A stretch of DNA of 64,000 nt, from the NCBI GenBank assembly GCA_030066195.1, contig JASJCB010000100.1:1-64000 (forward strand). Direction: 5' to 3'. Of the stretch, positions 46,781 to 55,756 are shown piece by piece. This DNA is from Acidobacteriota bacterium. GTDB taxonomy: Bacteria > Acidobacteriota > Holophagae > Acanthopleuribacterales > Acanthopleuribacteraceae. The stretch's first letter is position 1; every line of letters starts with the position of its first letter. A model generated the notes under the pieces. The model made no database searches. It was not told where the DNA came from and saw nothing but the letters and a program-made list of their open reading frames with translations. The translations under genes and the position numbers were made by a program.

Positions 46781-47239
46781 ATGCGGGTTTTATTACAAAG
46801 GGTACGGCATGCATCAGTCAGCGTAACAGGTGAGGAGGTTTCCCGAATCGAGGATGGTTTGCTGGTCCTGTTGGGCGTGGCGGACAGTGACGGCGACGAG
46901 GAAATTGCCAAAATGGCTCAAAAGATCGTTAACCTGCGCATCTTCAACGACGAAGACGGTAAGTTCAACCGTTCCCTACTTGATATGGGCGGGCAGATCC
47001 TGGTGGTTTCTCAGTTCACGCTTTATGCCGATACGCGACGTGGCCGCAGACCTTCATTTACCGATGCGGCGCGACCGGAAAAGGCCGAGCCGCTGGTGGA
47101 GCGCCTGGCTGAAAGGCTTCGAAATGAAGGTGTTAAGTGTGTGGAAACCGGTGTTTTCGGCGCGAACATGGACGTAACCCTGTGCAACCAGGGGCCGGTT
47201 ACCATTTGGATCGATTCCGAGCAAATGTCGCGCAAATGA
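46781..47239 (+). CDS. dtd: D-aminoacyl-tRNA deacylase
   Basis: The 152-residue DTD removes D-amino acids mischarged onto tRNA. Family motifs: [15 protein letters not shown] at the start, [17 protein letters not shown] (the Ser-Gln active-site motif) and [11 protein letters not shown] near the C-terminus (the Gly-cisPro motif). Full length for the family. GAGGA precedes the ATG. Divergent from cheA. Confidence 0.97.
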   Translation: MRVLLQRVRHASVSVTGEEVSRIEDGLLVLLGVADSDGDEEIAKMAQKIVNLRIFNDEDGKFNRSLLDMGGQILVVSQFTLYADTRRGRRPSFTDAARPEKAEPLVERLAERLRNEGVKCVETGVFGANMDVTLCNQGPVTIWIDSEQMSRK

Positions 47240-47386
47240 GGGGTAAGTGACGGCTTAACCATCAGCCTTCATTAAACTTTAGATCGCTTGTTCCGACAAG
47301 ACAGGGTAGTATAGGCATTTTTACGGCTGAACCCGCTCGATTCATCCACTGAAAATGGCAAATAAACAAGCTGAAGAGACAAGACC

Positions 47387-48547
47387 ATGGCCATGCTTTC
47401 CGGGCTGTTCGGAAAAAAGAAAGAACTGAAAGGCGATGATATCCGCACATTGTTCGATACCATCACGGTCCTGCGTGAGCCGGTCATCGTCCAGACGAGT
47501 TCTTTTAAATACGTTTCCGATATTCTGGGTTACGATCATCAGGCTTTCTTCGTCAAAAATACGCTTAGCCGTGACGAGGTGCTGTACCAGATCCGCGGTA
47601 ATCAGTTAAAGGTGCATTTCCCCTATGAGCTGACCATGTACGGCGGTCAAAGCCGCCTGACAGGATTGGGCATGGTGGGCACCAACCATACTTTAAAGCT
47701 GCAAATACCACAGGCGCTTGTGCAAACGGAAAGTCGAGGCGCCTATCGAGTCTCGCGTTTCCCTGAAACGCCCTCGGTGACCTTTACCACCGATAACTTC
47801 GACATCATTAAAGCCCGCCTGGCCGATGTTTCCATGACGGGCGCCGGCCTGCGTTTGGATCCGCGATGGGCACGTGGGAACGAAAAACTGGCGGCGCGGC
47901 TACATCTGATTCTGGACATCAAGTTAACTGACGACCTACGTATTTCCACCACGGGCATGGTTCGTTATGTTCGCGGCGCCAAGATGGGTGTCCAATTCGA
48001 GGACCTGGGGAAGCGCACCAAAGACAAATTGTTCAAATTCATCGTGCAACAACGCCGCGAGGAACAGCGGGCCATGATTCAACTGCGGTCGCGCTTCGAA
48101 GAAAGCCAGACTATCGGGGACAGCGATCCGGCGGCACAACAGCCGGCCAAAGCATCGCCCACCGGAAAGCCGACGACCCTGCTGGTTTGCGATGACCAGC
48201 AACAAATCGACTTCCTGTCGTCCGCGCTTGGCCGCAAATTCGATCTCATCTTCGCGGAACCTTCTATCAGCGATATTCGCGCACAATTGGCCCTGAATCC
48301 CAACTTGTGCCTGATGCAACTGAAGAGTCAGGACCAGAATCAGGTGCGCACCATGCGTAAAGCGGGTACCCTGCTGCCGCCGGGTTGCGTACTGATGTTT
48401 TTCGGTCAAAACATGGACGAGGGTTTTGTCCAAAGATTCGAATCCCTGGATTACCCCGAGGGCATATTAGTAGACCTGACCAATGGGAAGAAATTACTGG
48501 TGTTCAAGCAAATCCAAAGCTATTACGACCAACGCGCACCAAGGTAG
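47387..48547 (+). CDS. PilZ-like protein with receiver-like C-terminus, paralogue of the 20097 gene
   Basis: A 386-residue protein with the same plan as the product at 20097: a YcgR-N-like beta domain (about 15-115), a PilZ-like domain with RGAYRVSRF followed by LADVSMTGAGL (RxxxR and DxSxxG, about 115-230), a short linker with Gln/Ala, and a receiver-like domain (TTLLVCDDQQQIDFL; NLCLMQLKSQD; VLMFFGQN). Here DD follows the first strand, but the phosphoacceptor strand has no Asp (LCLMQ). Likely a c-di-GMP-binding cytoplasmic effector with unknown output. Confidence 0.72.
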   Translation: MAMLSGLFGKKKELKGDDIRTLFDTITVLREPVIVQTSSFKYVSDILGYDHQAFFVKNTLSRDEVLYQIRGNQLKVHFPYELTMYGGQSRLTGLGMVGTNHTLKLQIPQALVQTESRGAYRVSRFPETPSVTFTTDNFDIIKARLADVSMTGAGLRLDPRWARGNEKLAARLHLILDIKLTDDLRISTTGMVRYVRGAKMGVQFEDLGKRTKDKLFKFIVQQRREEQRAMIQLRSRFEESQTIGDSDPAAQQPAKASPTGKPTTLLVCDDQQQIDFLSSALGRKFDLIFAEPSISDIRAQLALNPNLCLMQLKSQDQNQVRTMRKAGTLLPPGCVLMFFGQNMDEGFVQRFESLDYPEGILVDLTNGKKLLVFKQIQSYYDQRAPR

Positions 48548-48568
48548 ATGAATCGCGACATTGAAGTT

Positions 48569-49324
48569 TTAGCCCTGGTCAGGATCGATTCCGGCTGCTT
48601 TTAGAATAGCCCGGAGCCGTTCTTTTTCGGCACGCTCTTGGAGCTTTGCCTCGGCTTCCGTGGGCAGGAGTTTGCCGTTACCGTCGTAGAAACGCAACCA
48701 GTTGCCGATTTGATCTTGATAGCGACCCTGCCAGAGACGCAGACCTAGTTGAATCTCCTCCAGCCATAATCCCTTTTTTGGAACGACCAATTGCACATAA
48801 CCGTCGGCCTCCCAACGGTATGCCCTGATCTCACCCTCGTGGTGATCGAAGCAGACATAATAGGGTACTTGGAGGATCTTTTCATAGACCTGCCATTTGG
48901 TGGGAACGGCCTCTCGGGACTCCGTCTTTCCCAAATCTTCTTTTTCGGTGCCTTTGGATAGGATTTCCAGAACCAGATAGGGGCGCACCTTTTCCTGCCA
49001 GATCAAATAACTCCTGCGCCTCATCTTGTTGAAAACAGGCGAGGTTCCCAAGGCCAGGAACCAGTCGGGGCGCTTATGCCAATTGGGGTTGTTCTTATCG
49101 AAATGAATATTGAGTTCCGCTGCAATCAGGAAATCGATCAAGCCCCTGGATTGGAATTCCATGAGCAGGCACTCTTTAAGCAGATTGCTTTGTGTGGGAT
49201 GAACGATATCAGGCAAAAGGCTGTCCTCCGGGTACTCCGAAGGCAGATCATCCATTGTGGGTAGGCCCGCTTCGAAATCATCTTCGAAGTATCTCAGGTT
49301 TTCCAGCAGTGCTTCCATTGTCAT
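48569..49324 (-). CDS. Uma2 family endonuclease-like protein
   Basis: From the ATG at 49324, with GGAGG seven bases upstream, 251 residues. The PD-(D/E)XK-type Uma2 core is visible: KRPDWFLALGTSP, RRSYLIWQEKVRPYLVLEIL (split motif with Glu), KEDLGKT, YEKILQVPYYVCFD and IRAYRWEADGYVQL. The C-terminus is a charged coiled coil (EAEAKLQERAEKERLRAILKAAG) common in this family. It lies 47 bases after the unknown gene of the ZorAB-like cluster on the same strand, so it may be part of that operon or a separate multicopy Uma2 gene. Confidence 0.85.
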   Translation of the reverse strand: MTMEALLENLRYFEDDFEAGLPTMDDLPSEYPEDSLLPDIVHPTQSNLLKECLLMEFQSRGLIDFLIAAELNIHFDKNNPNWHKRPDWFLALGTSPVFNKMRRRSYLIWQEKVRPYLVLEILSKGTEKEDLGKTESREAVPTKWQVYEKILQVPYYVCFDHHEGEIRAYRWEADGYVQLVVPKKGLWLEEIQLGLRLWQGRYQDQIGNWLRFYDGNGKLLPTEAEAKLQERAEKERLRAILKAAGIDPDQG

Positions 49325-49371
49325 GGTTAAACCTCCCGGAACATGCTCGACATCATCATTGTAGCAGAAAT

Positions 49372-50409
49372 TCAAATCTGGCGGCATTCGGCCAGGATTC
49401 GGTTAAGCTCACGTTCCCACAAGTCCATGTCATCGACTTCTTCGATCAGACGGTCGGGCTTGCCGAAGGTGTAGACCCGTATCCGGTCTTTGGAGTGAAA
49501 TACGCGGAAAGGCCTGATGAAGGCAATCACCTGCTCTTCCTTGTATCGCCAGTCCTGACAGAGGTAAAGCCAGTCGGTCCAAAAGGCGTGGATGTCGGAT
49601 TGGGAAACCAGGCCCGCCATACGTCCACTGAAGAGGCGGTTGCGAAAGCCCCAAAGTTGGCCCGAGTCGAATACGTTGTAGAAGGGTCGCAGCACCGGGT
49701 CAGGCGGACCTTTTTTGGCGTAGATTTTTTCCAAAAGTGACGGTTTCCAGAACTCCGCCGGGTAGAAGAAAAGGAAGTTGTGTACGCGGGTGTCCTGGCC
49801 TTTTTCAAGAGCTTGGGTGATCAGGATCGCGGCTATCTCGGACGGAATGCGTTTGACCAGTTCGCCGCCGCGTGAAAAGACATAGTCCATCAACAGCCAG
49901 GTAAGCGGCAGATTGGTGGTGTATTCATTGAAGATGTACGTTGGATCGGTTCCCTTTTCCAGGCTTGCCGCCGCATGATCCAACGGTGTCGATGCCGCTC
50001 CGTTCGCGAAGTAGCGACAGATCCAGTTCATTCGTTTTACCGTAATTCGTTCCACGCCCAGGGTCGGCCAGATTGCCGCGATCCACTCCAATTGTGTCCT
50101 GTTGGGATTGCAGTAGAAGAAACGCAGCAGCGGCCCGGCGGCTCTACTGTCTTTACGTGTGGCCAGGATGAGGAAAATGGCTGACAGTACGCGGTTGGAG
50201 GGGGCTTTGTCGTAGTAGTGCGACAGGAGATCTATTTCCTTGTCCATCAACTGCTCACTCCAGCCGATCACCTCGCCCGGATCCATTTGGTCCAACACCT
50301 GGAACAAAGCAGCCAGGCCGGAAGGAGTTCGTGTTTCATCGATGGGAAACAAGGCGGAAATACGCTCGATTGCGTCACGGGTTTTCAGGGGCTCGAATTG
50401 AAGGGCCAT
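49372..50409 (-). CDS. Unrecognised protein encoded after the ZorA/ZorB-like pair
   Basis: A 345-residue, probably cytoplasmic and mostly helical protein: no signal peptide or membrane helix, many Trp, Phe and Leu. Recognisable stretches include LFQVLDQMDPGEVIGWSEQL, RTQLEWIAAIWPTLGVERI, NLPLTWLLMDYVFSRGGEL, HNFLFFYPAEFWKPSLLEK, and the ending DDMDLWERELNRIL. It starts two bases after the ZorB-like stop, so it is co-translated with it. By position it corresponds to ZorC or ZorE, but I see no EH-signature, helicase or HNH motif. Function unknown. Confidence 0.75.
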   Translation of the reverse strand: MALQFEPLKTRDAIERISALFPIDETRTPSGLAALFQVLDQMDPGEVIGWSEQLMDKEIDLLSHYYDKAPSNRVLSAIFLILATRKDSRAAGPLLRFFYCNPNRTQLEWIAAIWPTLGVERITVKRMNWICRYFANGAASTPLDHAAASLEKGTDPTYIFNEYTTNLPLTWLLMDYVFSRGGELVKRIPSEIAAILITQALEKGQDTRVHNFLFFYPAEFWKPSLLEKIYAKKGPPDPVLRPFYNVFDSGQLWGFRNRLFSGRMAGLVSQSDIHAFWTDWLYLCQDWRYKEEQVIAFIRPFRVFHSKDRIRVYTFGKPDRLIEEVDDMDLWERELNRILAECRQI

Positions 50410-50411
50410 GA

Positions 50412-51116
50412 TTACTCCGTAACCAGATCCTTGTAAATATCCTGGAACAGCTCGCTTTCTTTCAGGCGCACGTGGATTTCAATGCGGCGCGAAAGCTCCT
50501 TGTCTTCAATACCGTCTTTATCGTAGATCAGGTGTGCAAAGGAACGTCCGCCCGCCACAACGATTTGTTGCAGTCGCACCCTTTGCGACGGGTCCACCCG
50601 GTCCAGCATTTCCTGCATAACGGTTAGCGCGCGTTGCTGGGACAGTTGCAGGTTGAACAGGTAGGTGCCGTTGGAGTTGGTGTGGCCCTCGATCTCGATC
50701 TGCCGAATCACATTGCGGAACTCATTGTCCAGCACCACTTTGATATAGGCGTCAAAGACACGGTGCAAACGGACGCGACCCTCGTCCTGCAGATTGGCCT
50801 CGCCTTCCCCGAACAGGATGCCGGAACCAATCCGCAGTACGCCGGAATCAGGGTCCAGTGCAACTTCTTCACCTTTCATTTCCTCGGCCAGGGTGCCTAC
50901 TAAACGCTTCTTCAGTTCGTGGAATGATTTCAGGCGCGATTCCTGGGACTCCAAGACCTCTTCTTTCTTGCGGGTAAAATCGGCATAGTGAAACAATGCC
51001 ACCACCAGGAGCAGGATGAAAACAAGCAGCATGCCCGCCATCAGGTCACTGTAAGATGCCCAGAAATTGGGTTGTTCGTCGTCTTCAATAGGCGACCTGG
51101 CTCTGCCCTGAATCAT
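50412..51116 (-). CDS. zorB: ZorB-like (MotB/OmpA-type) motor stator subunit
   Basis: A 234-residue protein with a cytoplasmic N-tail, one membrane helix at about 18-42 (WASYSDLMAGMLLVFILLLV) carrying Asp24 at the proton-pathway position of MotB/ZorB, a periplasmic helix (about 45-75) and an OmpA-like peptidoglycan-binding domain (about 95-225: SGILFGEGEANL, IEIEGHTNSNGTYLFNLQLSQQRA in two motifs). Size and layout match ZorB. The start overlaps the zorA-like stop by four bases. Pairs with the upstream MotA/ZorA-like gene. Confidence 0.8.
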   Translation of the reverse strand: MIQGRARSPIEDDEQPNFWASYSDLMAGMLLVFILLLVVALFHYADFTRKKEEVLESQESRLKSFHELKKRLVGTLAEEMKGEEVALDPDSGVLRIGSGILFGEGEANLQDEGRVRLHRVFDAYIKVVLDNEFRNVIRQIEIEGHTNSNGTYLFNLQLSQQRALTVMQEMLDRVDPSQRVRLQQIVVAGGRSFAHLIYDKDGIEDKELSRRIEIHVRLKESELFQDIYKDLVTE

Positions 51117-52519
51117 TTACCCTTCCCCAAGAAACCGCTCTTACGGCGTTCGGCCGGTTGTTGTCCCTGTTTTTGGATCAGAGCCCCATAGGCATTCAAA
51201 GTGTCCTGAAACTCTTTGAGCGCGGTGGAAAAATGGGTCAGCCCTTGCGCAAGCAGACCGTCGAATTCTTCATGAACTTTTCCAAGGGCGCTTTCCATTT
51301 CCCCCTGATAGGCGGCCAGGGTTTTTTGGAGGTTGTCCTGCATGGCCTGGAGGTGCGCCCGATAGGTATCCCAATGTTTCTCCAGGCGTTGGACGTGGTC
51401 ATTGACCTGGCGATGATTCCTGATGATGTCGGAGGTAGCCATGCGGGCGCCTTCCATCAACTTGCGTACCTCGGCGGCGGTTTCCTGAATGGACTTCAAG
51501 GTTTCGCCCTGGTTACTATGCGCCTGGCCGAAATCGTTGAGAACCTTGCGCGTATGAGCGATCAGCTTGGCTTGCTGTTGCGGATTGCCGGGTTCGCCGG
51601 ACAAGGCCGTTTCGCTTTCCAGCAGTTTGTTGATTGCTTTGCCCATCTTTTCCTGAGTCTCCGAGTTACGACCAAGAGCGCTGCCGATACTTGCCATTTC
51701 GCTACGAATGGCATTGAGGACCAGGATCATGCGTTTGTCGTGCTCAGATTCGCTCAGTTTGGTGACCAGGGTATCGATGCCGACCTCTCGCATGGCCTTC
51801 AGCGTGGCCTTTCCGATGGTTTCTTCCATTCCGGCCAGAGCGTCGGAGGACTCCGCTTGATAATCCAGGAATTGGTAATTCATTTCATCCGGAATCAACA
51901 GGAATTGCTTTTCGTGCAACACCTCAGAGAGCAAAGCAAAGGCCTCCCCGAATTCGGCATCTACTCCCTTTTGAAACCAGGTCCACCAAAGACCGGTGCC
52001 GATACCCGCGATCGAGGTTAGAAAAGCCAGGCTCATGCCGCCCAATAATCGTTTGACGCCGACGGTCATTTCGTCGGCGTTAGTTGGGTCCAACCCAAAG
52101 ACGCCGATAGCAAGGCCCAGAAAAGTAAACAGAATACCGGTTCCCATCAACAAACCGGGCATGGCCTCGATACGACGATGTGCCTTGTGGTTCTTCAGCC
52201 GACGATTGATATCGCAAAGAAAATCCAGGTCGACAACCCAGCCCAGGCGCCCGTGAAGCCGCAGGGGTTCCTTGTCGAATAAGCGCCAAAGCGGCTTGGA
52301 GACACCGCGTACCGTGCTGTCTTTATGGTCGACCCAACCGTTCAGAACCTCTTTGAAAGAATTGCCTTCCGCGCATGAGCGAAGCATTTCTGCCAGCTTG
52401 CTTATTTGTTGGGAAGTGGCGGATAGGGAACCGAAGAGCTTCCGGCCTTGGAAAACGCCGAAACCCACGATGCCCAAGCTTAAAATAAAGGAACTGATGG
52501 TAAGCAGCACGATCGGCAA
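51113..52519 (-). CDS. zorA: ZorA-like (MotA/ExbB-type) motor subunit with long cytoplasmic tail
   Basis: Up to 468 residues from TTG 52519; a GTG at 52510 has GAGG nine bases upstream and may be the real start. A membrane helix at about 5-24 is followed by a cytoplasmic segment, then two helices at about 120-144 (PGLLMGTGILFTFLGLAIGV) and 160-185 (LGGMSLAFLTSIAGIGTGLW), the MotA/TolQ/ExbB motif pair. The last 270 residues form a long coiled coil, the ZorA-type tail, shorter than in type I ZorA. First gene of a four-gene strand-matched cluster. Confidence 0.8.
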   Translation of the reverse strand: MPIVLLTISSFILSLGIVGFGVFQGRKLFGSLSATSQQISKLAEMLRSCAEGNSFKEVLNGWVDHKDSTVRGVSKPLWRLFDKEPLRLHGRLGWVVDLDFLCDINRRLKNHKAHRRIEAMPGLLMGTGILFTFLGLAIGVFGLDPTNADEMTVGVKRLLGGMSLAFLTSIAGIGTGLWWTWFQKGVDAEFGEAFALLSEVLHEKQFLLIPDEMNYQFLDYQAESSDALAGMEETIGKATLKAMREVGIDTLVTKLSESEHDKRMILVLNAIRSEMASIGSALGRNSETQEKMGKAINKLLESETALSGEPGNPQQQAKLIAHTRKVLNDFGQAHSNQGETLKSIQETAAEVRKLMEGARMATSDIIRNHRQVNDHVQRLEKHWDTYRAHLQAMQDNLQKTLAAYQGEMESALGKVHEEFDGLLAQGLTHFSTALKEFQDTLNAYGALIQKQGQQPAERRKSGFLGKGK

Positions 52520-52590
52520 CCTCGGCGGACAGAATGCTTCATCTTTAAACGAAGTCGGTTAAGGCGGCAATTCAGTTTAATATTAAGTAG

Positions 52591-53400
52591 CTACTTCAGT
52601 TTTTTGCCGATGACGCCCCTTGCGGCCAGGCTCATCAGCAGGTTCAAAACCAACAGGGCGATCAGGCAGGCCGTGACGCTGAGATTGCCGAAAGGCGCCG
52701 CGAAGATACTTTCGCTCCAGGTCCATTGGGCCGTGAAGAAAACTTCGCGCAGAGGTTCCACGGCAAGGGTTATCGGGTTCACCGCCACGAACCAGGTAAG
52801 CCAGGTCGGCATGTAGTCCACAGGGGCAAATGCCGTGGAGATAAAAGCCATGGGCAGCGAGATGATCATCACAATGGAGATCAGTTCGAAATGCCTCTTG
52901 AGCATAAAAGCCAGGGTCAGACTGAGCGTGGTGAAAAGCAGACTGATCAAAGCCAGGACGGCAATGATCACTACCATGCCCATGGGTCCCCCGCTCATCC
53001 GAACGCCCATGATCGCGGTGAGGCCGATGATGACCAGGCATTGAAGCAGCGTCATGATAAAGATGTGCAGACCGTTGGCCCAGATGATGGATAGGCGCGA
53101 CCGCAGGGGGGCCGCCAGCAGACGGTCCAGGAAACCCAGTTCACGGTCGAAAAGGATGGGTACGCCGCCGTTCAGGGCGCCGGTGAAGGCGGTGAAGACC
53201 AGGGCGCCCGGCGTGATAAAGGCAAGGTAGCTGCCGGAACCGGCCAGATTGGCCATGGGACTGTTCTTGAAGATAGATGAGAACAACAACAGCCAGATCA
53301 GGGGTTGGATAAGTCCGGCGATGAGCACCATGGGCGTGCGTTTGGAATGCAGAAAGGCGCGCCAGGTAAGTACCTTGATTTCCATCAGATGTTCTTTCAT
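52591..53400 (-). CDS. ABC-2 type transporter permease
   Basis: 269 residues from the ATG at 53400, which overlaps the ATPase stop; the frame is open upstream but only as a shadow. Six hydrophobic segments are visible, including PMVLIAGLIQPLIWLLLFSS, LVIIGLTAIMGV, ISIVMIISLPMAFISTAFAPV and LIALLVLNLLMSLAA. The ABC-2 signature lies around LIFSS..LDRLLAAPLRSRL. A DrrB-like drug or polysaccharide exporter permease; substrate unknown. Confidence 0.9.
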   Translation of the reverse strand: MKEHLMEIKVLTWRAFLHSKRTPMVLIAGLIQPLIWLLLFSSIFKNSPMANLAGSGSYLAFITPGALVFTAFTGALNGGVPILFDRELGFLDRLLAAPLRSRLSIIWANGLHIFIMTLLQCLVIIGLTAIMGVRMSGGPMGMVVIIAVLALISLLFTTLSLTLAFMLKRHFELISIVMIISLPMAFISTAFAPVDYMPTWLTWFVAVNPITLAVEPLREVFFTAQWTWSESIFAAPFGNLSVTACLIALLVLNLLMSLAARGVIGKKLK

Positions 53401-54341
53401 TGCATGCCTCCTACCGAGAGGCGGTACACGTCTTCCAATTCCGGTTTGTGCACGCTCAGGGCGTAGATCTCTTGACCCGCCGCATTCATGGTCTCGTAAA
53501 TGCGGGCTTGCACCCGGTGCATGGGTTCGTCGCCTTTGTAGACGAGGGTTACTTCCTCCTCGTCGTCCTTCCAGGTCATGGCGTCGCCCCATGGTTCAAA
53601 AACGGGCCGCACCGCTTGAATGGTCGCATGGTTCATGAATTCGTGGGTTTTCAGCTTGACGATCAGGTCGCCCAATTGCCGTTTCAAGTCTTCTGTCGCG
53701 CCGTGTGCCGTCACTTCCCCTTTTTGCAGGATGAGAACGTCGTCGGCCAACTCCTGGACCTCGCGGAAATCGTGACTGGCCAGAATGAGGGAGCCGCCCG
53801 CTTTCATAAAATCCCGAATCAACTGCCAGATACGCTCGCGAGCCTCGATATCCAAACCGGTGGTCGGTTCGTCCAAGACCAGGATCTTGGGTTCGTTCAG
53901 CAATGCGGAAGCCAGGTCCAGGCGACGCTTCATGCCGCCGGAGTACTCGCCTACCAGGCGGCTTTTCGCTTCTTCCAAGCCCATTTGATGCAACAGGGCG
54001 TGGGCGCGCTCCTTGTGCGTCTTCCAGTCCAGATGCATCAAGCCGGCGCAGAACCGCATAAACTCGGCGCCGGTCATCTGCTTATCCATGGCCATTTCCT
54101 GGGAGACATAACCCAGCAGATCGCGGATCTCGGCGGGTTTCTTGAATAAATCGCGACCCTGGTATTCAAAACTGCCGCCGTCGGGGGGCAACAGGGTAAC
54201 CATCAATTTGATGGCGGTGGACTTACCCGCGCCGTTGGGTCCCAGCAGGGCGACCGACTTACCGGGTTCCAGGTCGAAACTGAGCGACTTGAGCGCGGCC
54301 ACATCCTTGTAGCTTTTGCGCAGGTCCTTGATCGAGAGCAT
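53397..54341 (-). CDS. ABC transporter ATP-binding protein (DrrA-like)
   Basis: A 314-residue ATPase with Walker A LLGPNGAGKSTAIKLM, signature EYSGGMKRRLDLASAL, Walker B KILVLDEPTTGLD and H-loop ILASHDFREV. The C-terminal 90 residues form the DrrA-type extension (VTLVYKGDEPMHRVQARIYE). The stop overlaps the permease start (ATGA), giving a two-gene exporter operon of the DrrAB type. Confidence 0.93.
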   Translation of the reverse strand: MLSIKDLRKSYKDVAALKSLSFDLEPGKSVALLGPNGAGKSTAIKLMVTLLPPDGGSFEYQGRDLFKKPAEIRDLLGYVSQEMAMDKQMTGAEFMRFCAGLMHLDWKTHKERAHALLHQMGLEEAKSRLVGEYSGGMKRRLDLASALLNEPKILVLDEPTTGLDIEARERIWQLIRDFMKAGGSLILASHDFREVQELADDVLILQKGEVTAHGATEDLKRQLGDLIVKLKTHEFMNHATIQAVRPVFEPWGDAMTWKDDEEEVTLVYKGDEPMHRVQARIYETMNAAGQEIYALSVHKPELEDVYRLSVGGMQ

Positions 54342-54407
54342 GAAGAAATCCTTTCAGAAAACATGGAGGTCCGGGGACCCGCAAGATTCTAGCATGACCG
54401 AAGCCGG

Positions 54408-55412
54408 TTACCGACGCGGGTTTTGGGCGGCGGTTCGAATGAACTGTCTCTTCAGTTGTTTCAGCCTGGTTTCCTGCTGCTCGCTTCGTTCCCGGTAGTA
54501 GTCCATTTTTTGTTTGAGGGCCTTGACCGTATTTACCAGGCGTCGGGTTTGTTCGGGGTCGGCCCCGGCGGCCTTTGTTTCCAGCTCCTCGATGCGTTGT
54601 TGCAGGCGCCTGGTTTCGGTCAGAGCCTCGGCCAGTCTTTCTTCCTGTTGCTTGATCCGGGCGCGAGGGACCAGTTCCACCGATCCGGTTTTATCGGCCA
54701 GCGCGGTTTCCAGGGCTTTCTTGTCCTGCTCCAGGTCATGGATGCGACATTCCATCGCCACCGAGCTGTTGAGGAACTCGCTTTCTACTTCCTGCAGTTT
54801 GCCGAACAGGTCCTGGTAGGATTCTGCCAACTTGCCGTACTCCTGGTTTTGATGCTCCAGCAATTCGGTCAACTTATCTACCTTCTGGTCAAGACTCAGA
54901 CCGGCGTTTTTCACGCGGTCAATCTCGGAATGCAGGTTCTTGACCTTGCTTTCCAGCTGTTGCGCGTAGAGTCGCTTTTCCTCCAAGGCGCGGAGCAGGG
55001 CCTTCTGGGTACCGGAATCGGCATTGCGAACGCGAGCCTCGGCCACCAACTGGTGCAGGTAGAAAATCAGGTACATGGGCATGATGCGAAAACGCAACAG
55101 TTTTTCCAATTGATCCGGCGAATCGTAGAGCAGGCCCAGGAAGTTATAGTTGACATGACTCATGTCCACGGGCAACAAAGCCAGATAATTACCCGCGGAA
55201 GTTTTTTCGTCCCCGGTCAATTTGAAGAAGCGGACCTCGGTGAAATAAGCGGCCGGTTTGGCACGGAATTGTTCCGTCAGGTAGTTACAGAAATTGCTGG
55301 GTGGTTTTTCTCCGACCCATTCGTTTTTGTCGCGATTCAGGAGAAAGCAGCCTTGAAGTTGAAAACCATCCCTGATCTTGCGCGCGATATGTAACCAGTT
55401 CATGGCTACCAA
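54408..55412 (-). CDS. Hypothetical coiled-coil protein
   Basis: A 334-residue protein opening with TTG (MVAMNWLHIARKIRDGF); the ATG three codons later is equally possible. An N-terminal globular part (about 1-125) has alternating hydrophobic strands (GNYLALLPVDMSHVNYNFLG) and may be roadblock- or GAF-like, but I cannot assign it. Residues about 130-325 are continuous coiled coil with Gln/Glu/Leu heptads, ending basic (LKRQFIRTAAQNPRR). No signal peptide or membrane helix. Neighbouring ABC exporter on the same strand but separated by 66 bases. Confidence 0.65.
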   Translation of the reverse strand: MVAMNWLHIARKIRDGFQLQGCFLLNRDKNEWVGEKPPSNFCNYLTEQFRAKPAAYFTEVRFFKLTGDEKTSAGNYLALLPVDMSHVNYNFLGLLYDSPDQLEKLLRFRIMPMYLIFYLHQLVAEARVRNADSGTQKALLRALEEKRLYAQQLESKVKNLHSEIDRVKNAGLSLDQKVDKLTELLEHQNQEYGKLAESYQDLFGKLQEVESEFLNSSVAMECRIHDLEQDKKALETALADKTGSVELVPRARIKQQEERLAEALTETRRLQQRIEELETKAAGADPEQTRRLVNTVKALKQKMDYYRERSEQQETRLKQLKRQFIRTAAQNPRR

Positions 55413-55756
55413 GACGGCACCGTTCCTCTTCAGAAATCATCGGACCAAGTATAACTGAAAACCCGCGGTATTAGGTAAGGGAACAAACAAGAGGCTGTAA
55501 TTAATAAAGTGTGGGCCTAAAAATGTAGCCGCATGTGACGAGAACTTAACATCCCGGCGGGATGATAAAGTGATGGAGATGCAAGTATGCACTTTTTCAG
55601 ACCGGAAAAAAGGCGCTCTCGATATGTAAGATCATTTTTTTTAAAAAGATAGACCAAGCGCTCTGAACGAAGCACACCCCAATTCTCGAGATGGTTTATT
55701 GAAAACCGCGACGCACCCGGATATAGTCAAGTCAGAACCGGCAGGGATGGTTTGCG
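55413..55756. other. Divergent gap, AT-rich with a small palindrome
   Basis: This 344-base divergent region holds the promoters for the coiled-coil protein and the dehydrogenase. A perfect palindrome, CATCCCG-G-CGGGATG, lies near 55550-55564, and an AT-rich segment near 55625-55650. No gene is seen. Confidence 0.45.
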
